From Lineus longissimus (taxonomy: Eukaryota > Nemertea > Pilidiophora > Heteronemertea > Lineidae): a stretch of DNA of 64,000 nt. Position 1 is the stretch's first letter. The number at the start of each line of letters is the position of its first letter. The stretch lies in NCBI RefSeq assembly GCF_910592395.1, contig NC_088324.1:12488953-12552952 (forward strand), read 5' to 3'. Below the pieces are notes generated by a model, which worked only from the letters and a program-made list of their open reading frames with translations, was not told the origin of the DNA and did no database searches. The position numbers and the translations under genes were made by a program. Of this stretch, positions 1-14,000 are shown in pieces.

Positions 1-3000
1 ACATTCCCCTTGACAAAATTTCCTTCCCTTTCGTATGGTAATGGTTCAAAAGAGACCCATGACCTTCAGTACCTCGAAGATTAAAGGTGCATAATGAAAT
101 CTTTCGTCTGGCAGTCACTCTTTTTTTTAAACACACCAGCATGATTGTTGTCTTCACTCTGTCTGTCATATCCTGACTGCAATATGAAAGGCCCGCTGAC
201 TGCAATAATGTGGCAGGCCCTGCTGACTGCCATATGGCAGGCCTTGCTGACTGTAATATGGCAGGCCGACTAAGTTTTTCTGGTCTCTGTGATCTTCAGA
301 CTGTGATACAAGGGTACTAGCCATTCCCATGGACAATATGAAATTATATTTGAACCTCCCTAAGGACACCCTTGGCACTGACAAATGCTGTCTTGATAGG
401 TGTCCTGATTTATTGGGGTAAACTAAATTGAAATGGCCAATTTTATTTCAGACCAAAATCATTGATACAGAGGATGTTCCGTTCAAAGAGGTGACCAAAA
501 AAGAGGTTCACTTTTAATTTCAGATTGCTTGATGTGGACACCATAGCACTGTTTTTTAATTTTCAGAAAATATTTTTTCTCAGTATATTATATTTAATTC
601 ACAATCACATCTTGGGGACACACACTGATATAAAGTAAGCCAAAGAGTACCTACATCTCATCTGGTATTGCCTGATTTTAAAAAGCAGTTAGAAGCTTTT
701 AATAAATGCAAGACTATTCATAACTCATTTTACAGTTTAACCTACTTTATATATTTTAATGCAGTCAACTTTAACCTTGCGTGTCTACAACAATTCTAAT
801 AGAAATATTCCTCACTGATCTTAAGCAATTAGTCTGTTCTTTATAATGGTAAAATTGTCTTTAATTAGCCATCACGGCTATGGAAGGCTCTTAATTGTAT
901 GTAAAGTGTATGTCTCTTGGGTTGTGAATTTGAAATAAAGAAAGTGGAAAATAATTGGCATGAGGCTGGACCTAACCCTTTGTAACATTTAATTCAAGGC
1001 TTTAACTTTGGAGTTGTGGCAGGTTCTTCAACACAGGCGGAGCCAGGATTTCTTAAGGGGGTCGTTTTGCTCAAAGTAGGGGCTGTTTCTCAAGAATTAA
1101 GGGATTTTTGTGGTCCATTTTTAAGATCTCTTTCTGCACTGGTGATTTTCAAGTCAAATTCAAATGTTGTTTTTTAAAGTGGGTCATTCACACTGCCCCC
1201 CCCCACCCCCTCCCCCAATGTCCTTGCCTACAACCATGTTCAAGAGTGATGAATAGCGTACTGCCTCCTACAACTTTTTGTCAAATTCATCAACTTGAAA
1301 AGGAAATACTTCTAAATGTCCTCGGAGTTTGCTACAGTTTGATCAGTTTCTGTCAACTTCTTCTTCTTCTTCTTCTTCCGTTAAGTTAACTTCCTTCATC
1401 ATATTGAAGATTAATGTAACTGGTAATGTGTGTGCGCTAGCCTACAACTAGGGGGAAACATATTGCAAACTAAGAAGGTATAGTTCTGAGTAGTCATATG
1501 CTAAAGGGTTAAATCCATTATAAAATCTTTCATGAGAAAAGAATAAAATGTCCACTCATCATACTAGTGTTTTTTTGCTCACTGTGTGTGTGGTCCATGC
1601 AGAAGAATCACCTGATATCTATCCGCCTATCACTAGGCTAGAAGAGTACATTGAACTTTTGAAACATGTCCTCAACACCATGTCTGTCAAAGGTGATTAG
1701 GATAGATACCGACTAATGTCTGAAAGTCTTTGGTTTAGATTGCGATGTTCTGGAGATAGGACCCACTCATGGCATAGCCAAATCACCGAGTTCTGCTTTC
1801 TAGGTCTCTCCTATGGAATGCAGTTCAAAGACTTGGTCTTTAACCCAAATTGTTTAAGACAATATAACTCAATATAATTGGGGGCAGTAGGCTGGTATTG
1901 TCTGCTGAAAAAAAGCTGACTTTGCCTATGATAGCATGCAGCCAGAGGCTGTGTTAACCATTGACTAGTTGAGTCAAATTACCCGGCAGCTAAATTTTCT
2001 TGCTATTACCAAGTTAATGGTCTCCTGTGCTATCTCGAGACACTTCTTTAAAGGGTGCTTCTTCACGCTGAAGATTAATTAAAGTGTCCAACTACAGATG
2101 GAATATAAAGTGGTTGCATAGACTTGGATTTTTTGATAGGCCTATACACAGTAAGGAGAAGCTAAGTAGAGTGATTAAAATATGACACTGCCATACAATG
2201 TATAAAGAAATATTAAGTCATTTTCTGATTTCCCACAGCAGCCGCTTATTCCAGTGTCTACAGAGTCTACTTTAATTGATTTAATTGAATATGGAAGCAG
2301 ACAGTGTAGGCCTATTTAGGAAATGCATACCATGTCAATTCCTTTTGTGGTTTCCTTATGTTGATGCTTGTCTTGTGTCCACCATTACAGGCGATTACTA
2401 AGTATGTCCAGCCTATTGTCTAGCATACCATTGGTCTAGACAGCCAGCATCCTATATTAATCATGTTCTTCCAAGACAATGGGATACTTGTTATTTTATG
2501 TATATTGGCACTTCCGAAATGCAGGTTACCGGAAAACAGGTTTTTTACTGGTTTATAGACCAAGAAGCTAGAGGTACTCCATCTTAAATACAAATCAAAT
2601 GATATCAAACTTTTTTCAGGCACTGAGCTGGGATCATCTCAATTATAAGAAACCGGTCACCAGTAGGGGATACCCTAAAGAATGGGTCAGGTATACTTCT
2701 AGTTGCACCCAAGTTGACTGATATATATTGGAATTGCAGACAATATAAAACCAGACAGAATAAAAACAGCCAGACTTGAAGCAAATTATTTGGCATATGG
2801 AAGTCTTCTGGTTTCTAGCTAGGTCAAATTCTAACCCATTTTAATCTCAGTAGACATTATGGTCTTTTTCTTATTCATTCTGCCTTAGAACCTGAATTTC
2901 ACATGCCTACTGTGCAATTGAATACCAACTCCTTATTTTGACCCATCTGTTCAAGGAACGTGGCATTAAATTAAACGTTTACTGGTCTTAACAGAAAGAA

Positions 3001-3286
3001 ATAACACCAAGTTCAAGTAAACATTAAAGTTAATTGACTTGGCTTGTATAACGACAGCGCCGGCCTTTGACCAAGCATATTGTAGTGGATTAGTGCCAAT
3101 TAGGGATAGAGATGGAAAATGTTATGGAAAGCATAGTTGTACATGTTGCTTGATGAATTATTTCAAATGAAACTGGAAGAAAAGTTGACTGGAGTTGTAC
3201 GCAGGAGACAATGTCCTTGCCTGTCACAACTTCATCTGTTATTAGTCTACATATAATATTAAACATATCATTTATTAATTTTTCAG
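1..3286. other. Upstream region with no recognisable gene
   Basis: No open frame here resembles a known protein. The signal-peptide exon of the collagen gene must lie in this stretch or left of the window; I could not identify a convincing ATG plus hydrophobic run ending in a phase-1 donor. Simple features are a four-copy repeat of about 24 bp (173-270) and a CTT microsatellite (about 1357-1378). A C-rich patch lies near 1198-1216. Confidence 0.6.
173..270. repeat. Short tandem repeat, about 24 bp x 4
   Basis: Four imperfect copies beginning CTGACTG and continuing into (C/T)AATATGGCAGGCC start near 173, 196, 223 and 247. The unit length varies (23, 27, 24 bp). The predicted minus-strand peptide across it is repetitive for this reason and is not taken as a gene. 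Confidence 0.75.
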
Positions 3287-5025
3287 GAGAAGTCGATCTT
3301 TTAGCAGCCATGATCACGGACGACGCGTTAGGGGTAGAGAAGGTGGATGGAATGTGTACGAATCGACCGCTCTCAGCAGGGATGAAGGACAAGTTCATCA
3401 ACGACGAGGCATACACCATCTATTCATCGGCAAGCTTGTCGGGTCATGCAGATACCATTTTCATGGGTAAGCCGTTGGGAATCCAACCGCCAGGCAGCAC
3501 CTACCGTTTGTGGCTTGGGGATGGCAGAATGTCCAACAAAGAAGAGCAAATGTCTCTAACTCCTCTGGCTATCATCTTTGTCACAAATATAAGAGTGCTA
3601 CAGAAATTGTCAAAAGAAAGTTCTTTGAAAACTTTAAGTGTTTGAAACTCTTCTCTAAAGTTGCAACATTTCCTTCGAGATTTAATATTACTGTGTCTGA
3701 GAGAATATAAAATCACAAACCTGCAAGTCAGTCAGAGTAATTCCAAATTTGGAAAGGGTGAAAAAACTCCTACATTTCCAAATTTGGACTATTATGAAAC
3801 AGAATGGCTTGTTTCGTGAAAAAACTTCATACTGCAACAGGAGTGAGACCTGTAGTACCACTTATTCTTTAAGATGGCGACTTCCCCCAAGACTTTACCA
3901 TCATGATGACCTTCAAAACCAAGGCTAGCGGCTACCCCTTCATCATCTACAGTGGAGAAACAGCAGACAAGGCACTTGCAGTCAACATCGGAAAGAAGGT
4001 GGAATTCATCTACACAGACACGTCGGGAAAGCCTGGCGCGCCAATATTTTTCGACACAGATCTAAGAGACGGAAAGTGAGTCACGATGTTTTTAAAAAAG
4101 AGAACAGGGAAAACAGAAAAACAAATCATGATCTATAACCTATTAATCTATGCTGGTTAATACCCTTGTGCAAATAAGTGACACTAGGCTATACTAGAAG
4201 CTGTTAGAAGTACCATGTTTGACCAAAACACTTTATATCATACATTACCTATCAGATATTTTGAAGATCAAGTAATTAAGCATCCTGAGGAAATCATAGA
4301 CCCCTTTCAAGGAAGAATAAAGGTATTCATATTGTTCTCATTGACTCATTTTCCTACAGGTGGCATCGAGCATCTTTAATGGTCAACCAGTCCTCAGTCT
4401 CTCTGTTTTTGGACGGAGTCAAAACAGAGACACAGTACCTTGGGCGAGATAACTCAGCAACCATCGACACCCAAGGTGCTGTCTACATTGGCCAGGACAT
4501 CTTCGCTGATGTTGGTAGTGGAAAGTTCACGGTGAGAGTACAACCATCAGTTTGTTTAGAAACTTCATCTTATTAGGCACAAATAGGGGCCTGCGCAATA
4601 ACAGCAGATTACTCCTTGCTTATGATGGACTCAATCCTCTATAGAGAGAAGAATCCTTAGAGGACCCAGTGGGCATCCAAAGGTTGTGGTAGTGGTAGAG
4701 CACAACAATCTTCCTCCCCAATGAGGTAGATTCAGAATCAATTCAGTAGAACCGCCATAATAAGGACAGGTGATATCCTTAATACAGAGAGGTGTCCTGC
4801 TTACAAAGGTAAAGTTGAATTGAAATGACCAGTTCTGTACCAAAACCAAAGAGGGTGTCCTCATTGCTGAGGTGTTTGCCAAAGGCAGTTCCGCTGTACT
4901 TGCGTAATCTATTTTTTCAGGGTGACATCCAGGATCTCATGATCATCCCAAGTGCAAAAGCTGCCTCGAGACACGCCTCCTACTATGCCCCAGATTGCGG
5001 ATATGGTTATAAGCTCATGATGGAG
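3287..5025 (+). other. TSPN (laminin-G-like) N-propeptide domain, exons 1-4
   Basis: Four exons encode the N-terminal non-collagenous domain of clade B and C fibrillar collagens. Visible hallmarks are VDLLAAM at the start, [13 protein letters not shown] across the first intron, DGKWHR at the 4075/4360 junction, the strand VSLFLDGVK, and the closing GDIQDLMI with a YAPDCGYGY ending. Intron phases are 1, 2, 0 and 0. The order matches the TSPN domain of vertebrate COL5A1/COL11A1 as I remember it. In those chains the domain is processed or retained at the fibril surface and limits fibril diameter; the same role here is inferred from family membership. Confidence 0.88.
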
Positions 5026-8000
5026 GTAAGAGTGCATGCTATAATTCCAGTCCAGGCACAGTTTTTTTAGATTAGATAACTTTTGGAAACTATGCCCATG
5101 TACTACAAAATCTGCAAGAAGAGGTAGGAAACTTAGAAGGCAACACTAAACTTCAGTTCAGTCATTAGAGCCCTCTTTCAGTGCTGCTGTATGCCTGTCT
5201 CAATATCACCAAAAGAGATTCATTACAAGTAGCTCACCCTCAAGAAGACGACACATGAATCCTTTGCACTTGAAAAAATGGCTTTTTTTCTTTCAAGTGT
5301 TCCGTTTTATAGTAGAACTGATTCTTATCATACTCCATTGGAATTGTCGCATTCTTATTGTATGTCTTTCTATCTGTTTAGAGCGAAGGTGGTGGCCTTT
5401 TGTCAGGACAAGGGGAGGCTGTTGAGTATGAAGCCTCTGGAGATGTTGACTGGGGAGCTGGAGGTAACGACACCGATGGTGGTGATTATGGAGGTGGAGG
5501 TGAGGGTGGGGATTATGGAGGTGGCGGAGGAGGGGGTGGATATGAGACCACCACCTACTTCTACATCCCAGGCCCGCCTGGTCCCCCTGGAGCACCAGGT
5601 TACCAGGGATCGAAAGGAGAAGCTGGTTACCCTGGACGAGATGGCATCCCAGGAGGCATCGGTATCCCAGGACCACCGGGTCATGTTTTCGTGATCCCAC
5701 TTCCAACAGGGCAAAGCAGAGATATTCAGAACGAAGCAACACAATTCAGGACACTTTTACAACAGCATATGTTGTCCATGCGAGGAGCTCCAGGTCCTCA
5801 GGGTTTGACTGGGCTACCTGGACCTGCAGGTCCGACTGGGCCTGATGGACCAAAGGGAGAAAATGGAGACCGAGGAGACATGGGTATCATTGGACCAAGA
5901 GGCCCAATTGGAGGACCTGGAAGAAATGGAAGACGTGGTGTCTCTGGTAATGATGGTGCACGTGGTGCATCTGGACCACCAGGTCCAAAGGGTCTGAGAG
6001 GTTACCCCGGAATGCCTGGTATGCCTGGCATGAAGGGGGAGTTTGGCCCACAAGGAATAACAGGTCAAAGGGGACTTCCTGGAGACACTGGTGAAGTTGG
6101 TGAACCAGGAAACATGGGCACTGGTGGGCCTCCAGGGGATATGGGACCCAGAGGCTTCACGGGAGAAATAGGATCGCAGGGCACTACAGGTCCACCAGGA
6201 CATCCCGGTAAACTAGGCCCACCTGGCCCTAAAGGAGGAATAGGAGGCGTTGGACCCAGAGGGAACATAGGACCTGGTGGCCCATCCGGCCCAAGAGGAC
6301 CTCCTGGTCCACCGGGCCCTATTGGGCCAAGCGGTTTGGCTGGACCCACAGGTAAACCTGGCTTGCCAGGTATGCCTGGAGCCGAGGGAATGCCAGGACA
6401 TCCTGGGCTGATTGGCCCAATGGGAGAGAAAGGAGACGTTGGTCCTTCTGGACCTGCTGGAATCATAGGATACCCAGGAAGCAGGGGTGCTAAGGTAAGT
6501 CGGGTCTCAAGCGAGGCTTAAAGTAGCAGTGACTTAATTTTTTTCAAAAAGCCATATAAATCTGTACTGTAAACCAAATTCTCCTTACAAAGCAATTCCA
6601 ATTCCTATAACTTTCATTGATCAGCAGAATTTCTCTACCTGCAGGGAGACAAGGGACCAAGAGGACAGTCAGGAGGTAGAGGAGAAGCAGTAAGTTATAT
6701 GAAATTCAACCAGTCACAAAACCATGTACAAAATGGCCGACAAAATCAAGATGACTGCCATAAACATTTGCATCAAGCGATAAAACCTGTTTGGAGAAAG
6801 ACGGTCTTCTGATGAAGAAGGTCTATTTCCCCTTGACCATTCACTCTCATAAACTCTAATGCAACGATGGCTTTTGTCAGGATAACATGTCAGATTGCAA
6901 AGCTGATCATTCTTGCCTACAAACAACACGCATCAAACATGAATTAACTGAACTTGACTTTCCATTATAGGGACCAAGCGGCCCAACAGGTCCAAGAGGT
7001 AATGAAGGTCTGAAGGGCTCAAGGGGTCACAAAGGTATGCCTGGCTCCTCAGGTGAGGAAGGACCTCAGGGACCAAAGGTAAGGGATTAAATACACAAGA
7101 ATTTGGGCTAACCCTGAACAAGTGGAGTAGCTTCAAATCCTTTTTCTGGCACTAACTTTCATACAGCAACACCCAGCTGTAATTAGTGTGTAGGATTCAC
7201 AAGCCCTACTTGGATGTGTCAGTGGGACGTATTAAACCAAGTGAAATGAAAGTGGAAAGGAAGAGTTGCCTATAAAAACTTAGTCACTTGTATCACTTAC
7301 GGTCATCCTGACCTTGAATTTTGACAAATTGTGTAGATAGGCAAGAGCTGAATTCACCATGTCTGGTTAAATGTACATTGATTAGAGATCCTACTTTGAC
7401 TTTTTAGGGTGAGATGGGACCAAGAGGAGAGACAGGATCTCAGGGACACCGCGGGCCAAAGGGCAGTCTTGGAATCCCAGGATTCCCTGGTTACCCAGGT
7501 TCTAATGGAGAGAAGGTAAATTTTAAATGATAAACAACCAAGGATTTCATTGAAAGTTTGGCTTCATCTCGTTTAAAGGGAAAACTTGTGCATGAGATAT
7601 GTCGGTTCTTCACACAAAATGGCTCTAGCTGGACCACGAAGCCAAACAGCATTGGTGACTTAAATCTCATACCCAAGTTATCCTTTAAAGACAGTATAAT
7701 AACTACGATGCTGATGTCTCATTTTAAGACAATGGAGGTCTGCTATTACCTCTTTTTTAAATGAACACAAATAGACGTTACCTCAAAAAAATTTGACATG
7801 TTTCAAAACATTTTCTTACTCTTTCAGAACATTACATTTGCTTTGTATTCACATTTTGAGCGCGGAGCTTCAGGCGCTGCAGCGATCTTGCAATGCACTT
7901 TCCAAGATTTATCTCTTTTAGCATTTGGTCAATTTTGGAGTTAGTCAAATCGTTTGCCTTTATTACTCCTTTGAGGGATCAGTTGGGCAAACATGTAATC

Positions 8001-11000
8001 TTCCACTACTTTTCGGGGTCAGTTGGGCAGCCATGTTGATAGTCATATCTTCAGCTTTCATTACTACTTTCAGGGGTCAGTTGGGCAAACATGGAGTTAG
8101 TCAAATCTTCAGATTTCATTGCTACTTTCAGGGGTCAGTTGGGCGAACAGGTGCGCGTGGACGCCTTGGAGAAAAAGGGGATCAGGTAAAAAAATCTGAG
8201 CAATGCTGCGACGGTCGCCTGCCACTAGAATGCTTGCTGAGCGCTTGCTGCATGTGAAGCGATAAACTGTGATTGTTCAGGGTGTGTTTGAAGGATAGGT
8301 GAGTATACTAGACCATACGTTTTTGATTTCTTGGATTATACATGTATATGAGGTGTTTTTTTCTCTCTATTTCTACTCTGTTCAAAATTCAGGCAACAAA
8401 ATCTATTATTTTCTGGTTTAGAAAGACTTAATCCAAGAATGATAAAACATGTGGTTATGCCTGCGTCATGCATTGTATAGCGCTGATGAGGGTCCTGGCA
8501 CAATACTGTAATATTTTACCCCATTTTGTTGACAGGGCTCTGTCGGGCCTATCGGTCGTCGGGGAAACTTTGGTAACAAAGGAGATGAGGTAGGTTATAT
8601 AGTGTGACTCAAAAAAAGCAACTTGAAAGGTGAAAGAAACGGTGGTAAATCAAGTCGGAACCAAAAGCGCCCCTCAAACAGGCAGTCTTTATACAAGATG
8701 ACAGTGATGTCCGAATCTTTGGCAAATATGAAAATAATTGGATGCTCTCTTCTGAAAGGAGTTTCCTAAACAGTTGGTACTTCTATACATAATTTGCATA
8801 GTTCTGGTATATGTAAGTAACATACAGCAAATGTAGATTCGCATAATTTAGAACACTTAGCGATTAGCATGGATTCAATACAATCTATATTGTTAATTAC
8901 AGGCATGAAACCAAACATGTTTACAATTTGTGAGTTATTAATGTGAGATTTTTCATGTAACACAAACTTCCTATTTCAGAGTAGCTTTGTTCACATATGT
9001 AATCACAACTAGAAATAATGTTTATCTTTTAACGAGACAGTATCGAAAAGTCAACTTTGGCAAGTCCTCGAATACTCATACCTTTTTTTACTGTTTGCTG
9101 TGTAAATAAAATCAAATAAATGGAAATGTCATTGAAGTCAGTTGTTCCCCAAAAAGCATGTATAACCAAGCAATCCATCCGGACAGTTTTGAAGATTTCA
9201 TCAACCACCAAAACTAAAACAAATGTAACATTTTTTCAGGGACCAAATGGGGTTATTGGAGAACGAGGTTCACCAGGACCAAGGGTATGTATGGCAAATG
9301 ATCCAAGACAAGCAAGGAGGACACCAGAATGGTGACTGGAAGCCTTGATGTCATGAGTTCATTTTATCAAGAATTCTAGATTTTGTGGAATTTTTTTCAC
9401 TAGGACGTGTCCTAAATCTTCAATTACATGTGCTACAACACAAAAGTATTCACCACTCAGTGAACCGGGGCCCTGTAGCTGTTATATGAATGAAGCTGTC
9501 TGATAGTAAACAAACCCTTTTGGAACACAGAGGCATGGACCCACAAGGACTACCTTTAAACCATATCAAATAATGGGATAGAAAGGAGTTCTTCAATACA
9601 TGTAGCTAATTCGATAGATGCCAAGTGACAGATAGAAAGGGTCAAATAGGAGTCATCAATGAAAATTTCAAATCTAAATAAGACTTTAAGAGTTTAAGAT
9701 TGAACAAAAGTCTCGAAAATGGAACAATGCTATTGAGAAAAGTGCTGAGGATAAACTAATTCTTATAAATTTTGTTTTAGGGTCTTCGCGGCGAGAAGGG
9801 ACCGGTTGGCAGCACAGGTTCAGTCGGAGCAAAGGGTGAGCGTGGTGAACTTGGCTCCCCAGGTATGATAGGAGAAAGGGGTGTCCCAGGACCACCGGGA
9901 GCACCAGGCTTCCAGGGTTCTATCGGAACACCAGTGAGTATAATCTGCCACGCACAAGTGGTGGGGAATGATCTTTAATGGAGATCCCTGGAAGGGCTGA
10001 AAATCATTGGGATTTGGAATAGACACTCTTATCTCAGCGAGATGCAGGACAATCAGTGTATCAGGACTCAGCTGAAGTAATTATTCAGGACTGGGCCTTT
10101 TTAATCATTTCGGTAAAATTTGTTCCTCTGATGGGGATTAAATTCAAAATAAAATAAATGCTTCTTCTCTTCATTCCTGAATCTTTGACTTTTTCAGGGC
10201 CCTCCAGGTAAACTTGGTCCCAATGGCTTCCCGGGCGAGCGAGGACGACAAGGAGAGAGAGGCCCAGCAGGTCCATCAGGTTCACCAGGTGTCATTGGAC
10301 AACCTGGCGTCCAGGGAAATTCTGGCATCCCAGGTGAACGAGGTGTCCCAGGACAAATTGTGAGTACCTGGGTATCGATGGCATGGAAATTAATTTTTTG
10401 TCTTAAGCCAGTACCAATTACCAAGTTGGCCGTTGTTGAAATTTGAATTCTCCGTAAGTGCCACATGCACTCAAATGTAATATATAGGGGGTCAGACATA
10501 GCATTTCAGAATTTAATCCAGTTGCAGGACATATATGACTTCCATTCCGACTTCAAACTTTGAGAGTGAATTACAATTGTATGATGACTACTTTGATCAA
10601 ACCAAACACTTACACATTGATAAACCCGCCCCAAAACATTGTGGGCCGAATTTACGAAGGGTGTTTAAGAGTTAGACGCGTGTAAATTCTACATAATCAG
10701 TTTCAGGGCCTAATGCGGTTTTCATGAAGAAACCCTGCAAGGCCCTGACTCTGTCTATTCAGACATTAAACGCTGTTTTAAGCTAAACACCCTTTGTAAA
10801 TTCGGCCCTGTAAATTCTAGATCTGACCTGTACGTAAGGCAGAAATAATGAAGTCACATTCCAAGTTGTGGTGATGGCCTATGACTTGTACTATAATTTT
10901 ATAAGCTGAACATTTTGGACTTGCTGTGCCAAGAAAGAGCATTTGAACTTGTCACAATCATTTCAGTAAAGTTTGCCTGACATCTTATTTCTTATTTCAC

Positions 11001-14000
11001 TAATATCTTATTTCCAGGGTGTCCCTGGAGATATTGGAGCACCCGGCGAGACAGGCAAAGTCGGCGAACCTGGTCCCCCTGGCTCAGAAGGCAAACAGGG
11101 TCACCAGGGAGAACTGGGAGCTCCAGGGTTCTCTGGCCCTCGTGGTCTTCCCGGTCCAGTGGGTATGCCTGGTGCGAAAGGAGACTTCGGGCCTCCTGGA
11201 CCTGCTGGACCACGTGTATGTGTCTTCTTATTCCTTTTTTCTTCGTCAAACAAGTACTTGACACCAAAGCATACATAACTTCATTTTTCTAAGACATCTT
11301 ATGTAATTTAGAATTCGAATTTGTGAAAGAAATGTTATCAAGAGACAGCTACTGAATTTTAATTCAACGGTTTTGCCAACATGATGACATAAACGATCAG
11401 GGACTTCAAAATATTAAAACTGATAGTATTCTGCTTTTCTCACCTGTGGCAATACTCCCCTGAAAGTTTTGATGTATTTGATTTTTTAGGGAGACAAGGG
11501 AGTCCGAGGAGAGCTTGGACCTGCTGGTCCAGCTGGCCCTAATGGACGACCTGGTCCACCGGGCTTCACTGGATCCCAAGGAGAAAAGGGCGACTTGGGC
11601 CTAGATGGTCCACCAGGGCCACAAGGTGAGAGTTCAACCCTTATATTCTACTTGCCCTCTAACCATGTTAGTTCTTTTTGGTGTTAGAATTGTGTCACTG
11701 CAATTGGCCACCAAAAGTAACTTGTAACTGAGCAAGCGACTTATCGCTCAATCAGGCAAGGAAGGATTCCATCACGGAATAGGTAATGCAATACAGAAAA
11801 TATATCCTTGAACACAGGGTCCTAAATGAGATATGAAATTGACCGGATACTAAAGTGGAGGACTAATAATACGTCATATTCATCTTAGGTCCTCTTGGTC
11901 CCCCCGGCGGAAGAGGTTTGAATGGTCCAGCCGGCCCCGAAGGACCACCTGGCGATGTTGCTGAGAAAGGATTTCCCGGACAACCAGGTCCACGCGGTGA
12001 CAAGGGAGAAGTTGGCAAGGTTGGTCCACCAGGTGCGACTGGATCTCCAGGACTGAACGGAGCCCCAGGCCCCGCTGTAAGTTGACTTTGATATTTAATT
12101 GAGGTGAGAGGGGAGGTGAGGGTGGAGCAAACTATACTGCGTCAATCTTGCAGCAATAGATGCAACAGATATGTTAGAATCTCTTTATCGAAGGAGTCTC
12201 TTGGGGCTGATACCACACGGGTGCTCATGGACTAAATCATGCCACAGGTCCCCCCCGGGCACAGCTGTAAACTGATCGTGTAATTTAGAAAGAGAAGTCA
12301 TGCTTTTCAGGGTGATTTTTCAGAGGTCACTTCAGCAGCTGTTTAGTGGGAGATTCTGTAGTAGACACAGTGCAGTCTCTCATGCTGTCCTTGATGTATT
12401 GGTCTTGCATCAAGATAAACCTGGTACTCAATATACCAGGATACACGTGAATTTAAATTACGTGATGTGAAGATCCTTTGTCTGCTCTAATTTAAAATAT
12501 GTTTTCCTGCTTTCTAGGGTCCACAAGGAGAATCTGGATTCATTGGAGCGCGAGGCCCACCTGGACCAAAGGGAGATGATGGTCCTAGGGGAGTCTTGGG
12601 ACCCCCTGGTCCCCTGGGTCAGCAAGGTATCCCTGGCGTAGAAGGTCCCAAGGGACAGGATGGTGCTCCAGGCAAGCAAGGACCTGTTGGCATACCCGGC
12701 CCACCTGGACAGAAGGGTGCAGCAGGACCCATAGTAAGTATCCTAGATCCTTTCATGATGGATTGTGAATTCCTTTGTCAGTTTGATTCCAAAAGATTAT
12801 TCAGAGTCTATTTTTATATATCTCAATTTAAGCAGTTCAAAATGGCGGGGACTTTATCAGGAATATATCAGCAAATGCAGACAAAGACCCAAAATGTCAA
12901 TTTCAGGTCCTTTTTTGGTAGATCTGTGGTATTGCAACACCGGTGTCTTTCATTTCAGGGTCAATCCAGCAGTCTTCCCGGAGCCCCAGGACCAATGGGC
13001 CCCGCAGGATCTAAGGGTGACCGTGGTCAACCAGGTGAACCAGGCAAGGCTGGAACTGATGGAGAACAAGTAAGTCGTCTAGAAACGAACAACTTGCACC
13101 GGTCGAAGTTGGTTGCGGTATGACCTACACGCTGGGTATAAAGTGAGTCAATGATGCACCAATGATGCAAATTTAGGGATGACAATTGTGATTTGGACTG
13201 TAGGCCCTTGTCACATTTCAATTTGTTTGTCTCTCAAAAATGTATTAGCCATCATTTCATCTTGATTTTCAGGGTCCAACAGGTATCGTAGGAAGGAAAG
13301 GTGACATTGGTAACCCTGGCATCCAGGGTGCCCCAGGCCCCCGAGGAAAGCCCGGAGTGGAGGGTCTCAAGGGAGAAGGGGTAGGTGATTTTTGTGGCTT
13401 TTTGCGGTTACCACGAAGCAGATTAGTCTGGTGGAACGGTCATTATACTTAGTGCCTGGCTCCTGAATAACAGGCTGTGGATTCAAATACCTTCTGAGCC
13501 ACTTTGGTGTTGGCCAATTAGATTGCTGAGGTCAAGTAATGAGCTTGGAAGCCAAATCAGCTGCTTTGAACAATTGACGTTGAGAAGCACTGAATCGGAT
13601 AAGCAACTTGTTTTCACGATGATGATGTTATCAAAGCCTTTTATGTAGGCCTCCTCTCCTCCTCAAGGGTAGACAAACATCACCACTCTGACCTTGTCAA
13701 TCCTTATAGGTTCTATAGGTCTTATAAGTTTTATCCTCATCACAACAAGGTAAGGAGACAAGACCAATACTTGCTTAAGATGAAAAGAGTTTCTTTCTTA
13801 TATGTAATGAAGATAATCACTTCTCCTCAATAAAATTGATATTCTTGTGAATTCCATGTAAGACTGAATTTCAGCATTCAGTAAAATGTCATTCTATCTA
13901 ATATTTTTAGGGACCTGTTGGCTACCCCGGCGCTCCTGGAGCAACTGGTAGCACAGGAACAAAGGTAAAGCAGATTTGAAGTTTCTAGTACTGCAGCCAC

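Noticed and set aside
2341-2410. Possible collagen signal-peptide exon (ATGTTGATGCTTGTCTTG)
   Set aside because: The frame is hydrophobic at first but no phase-1 GT donor follows before a stop, so it cannot join the exon at 3287.
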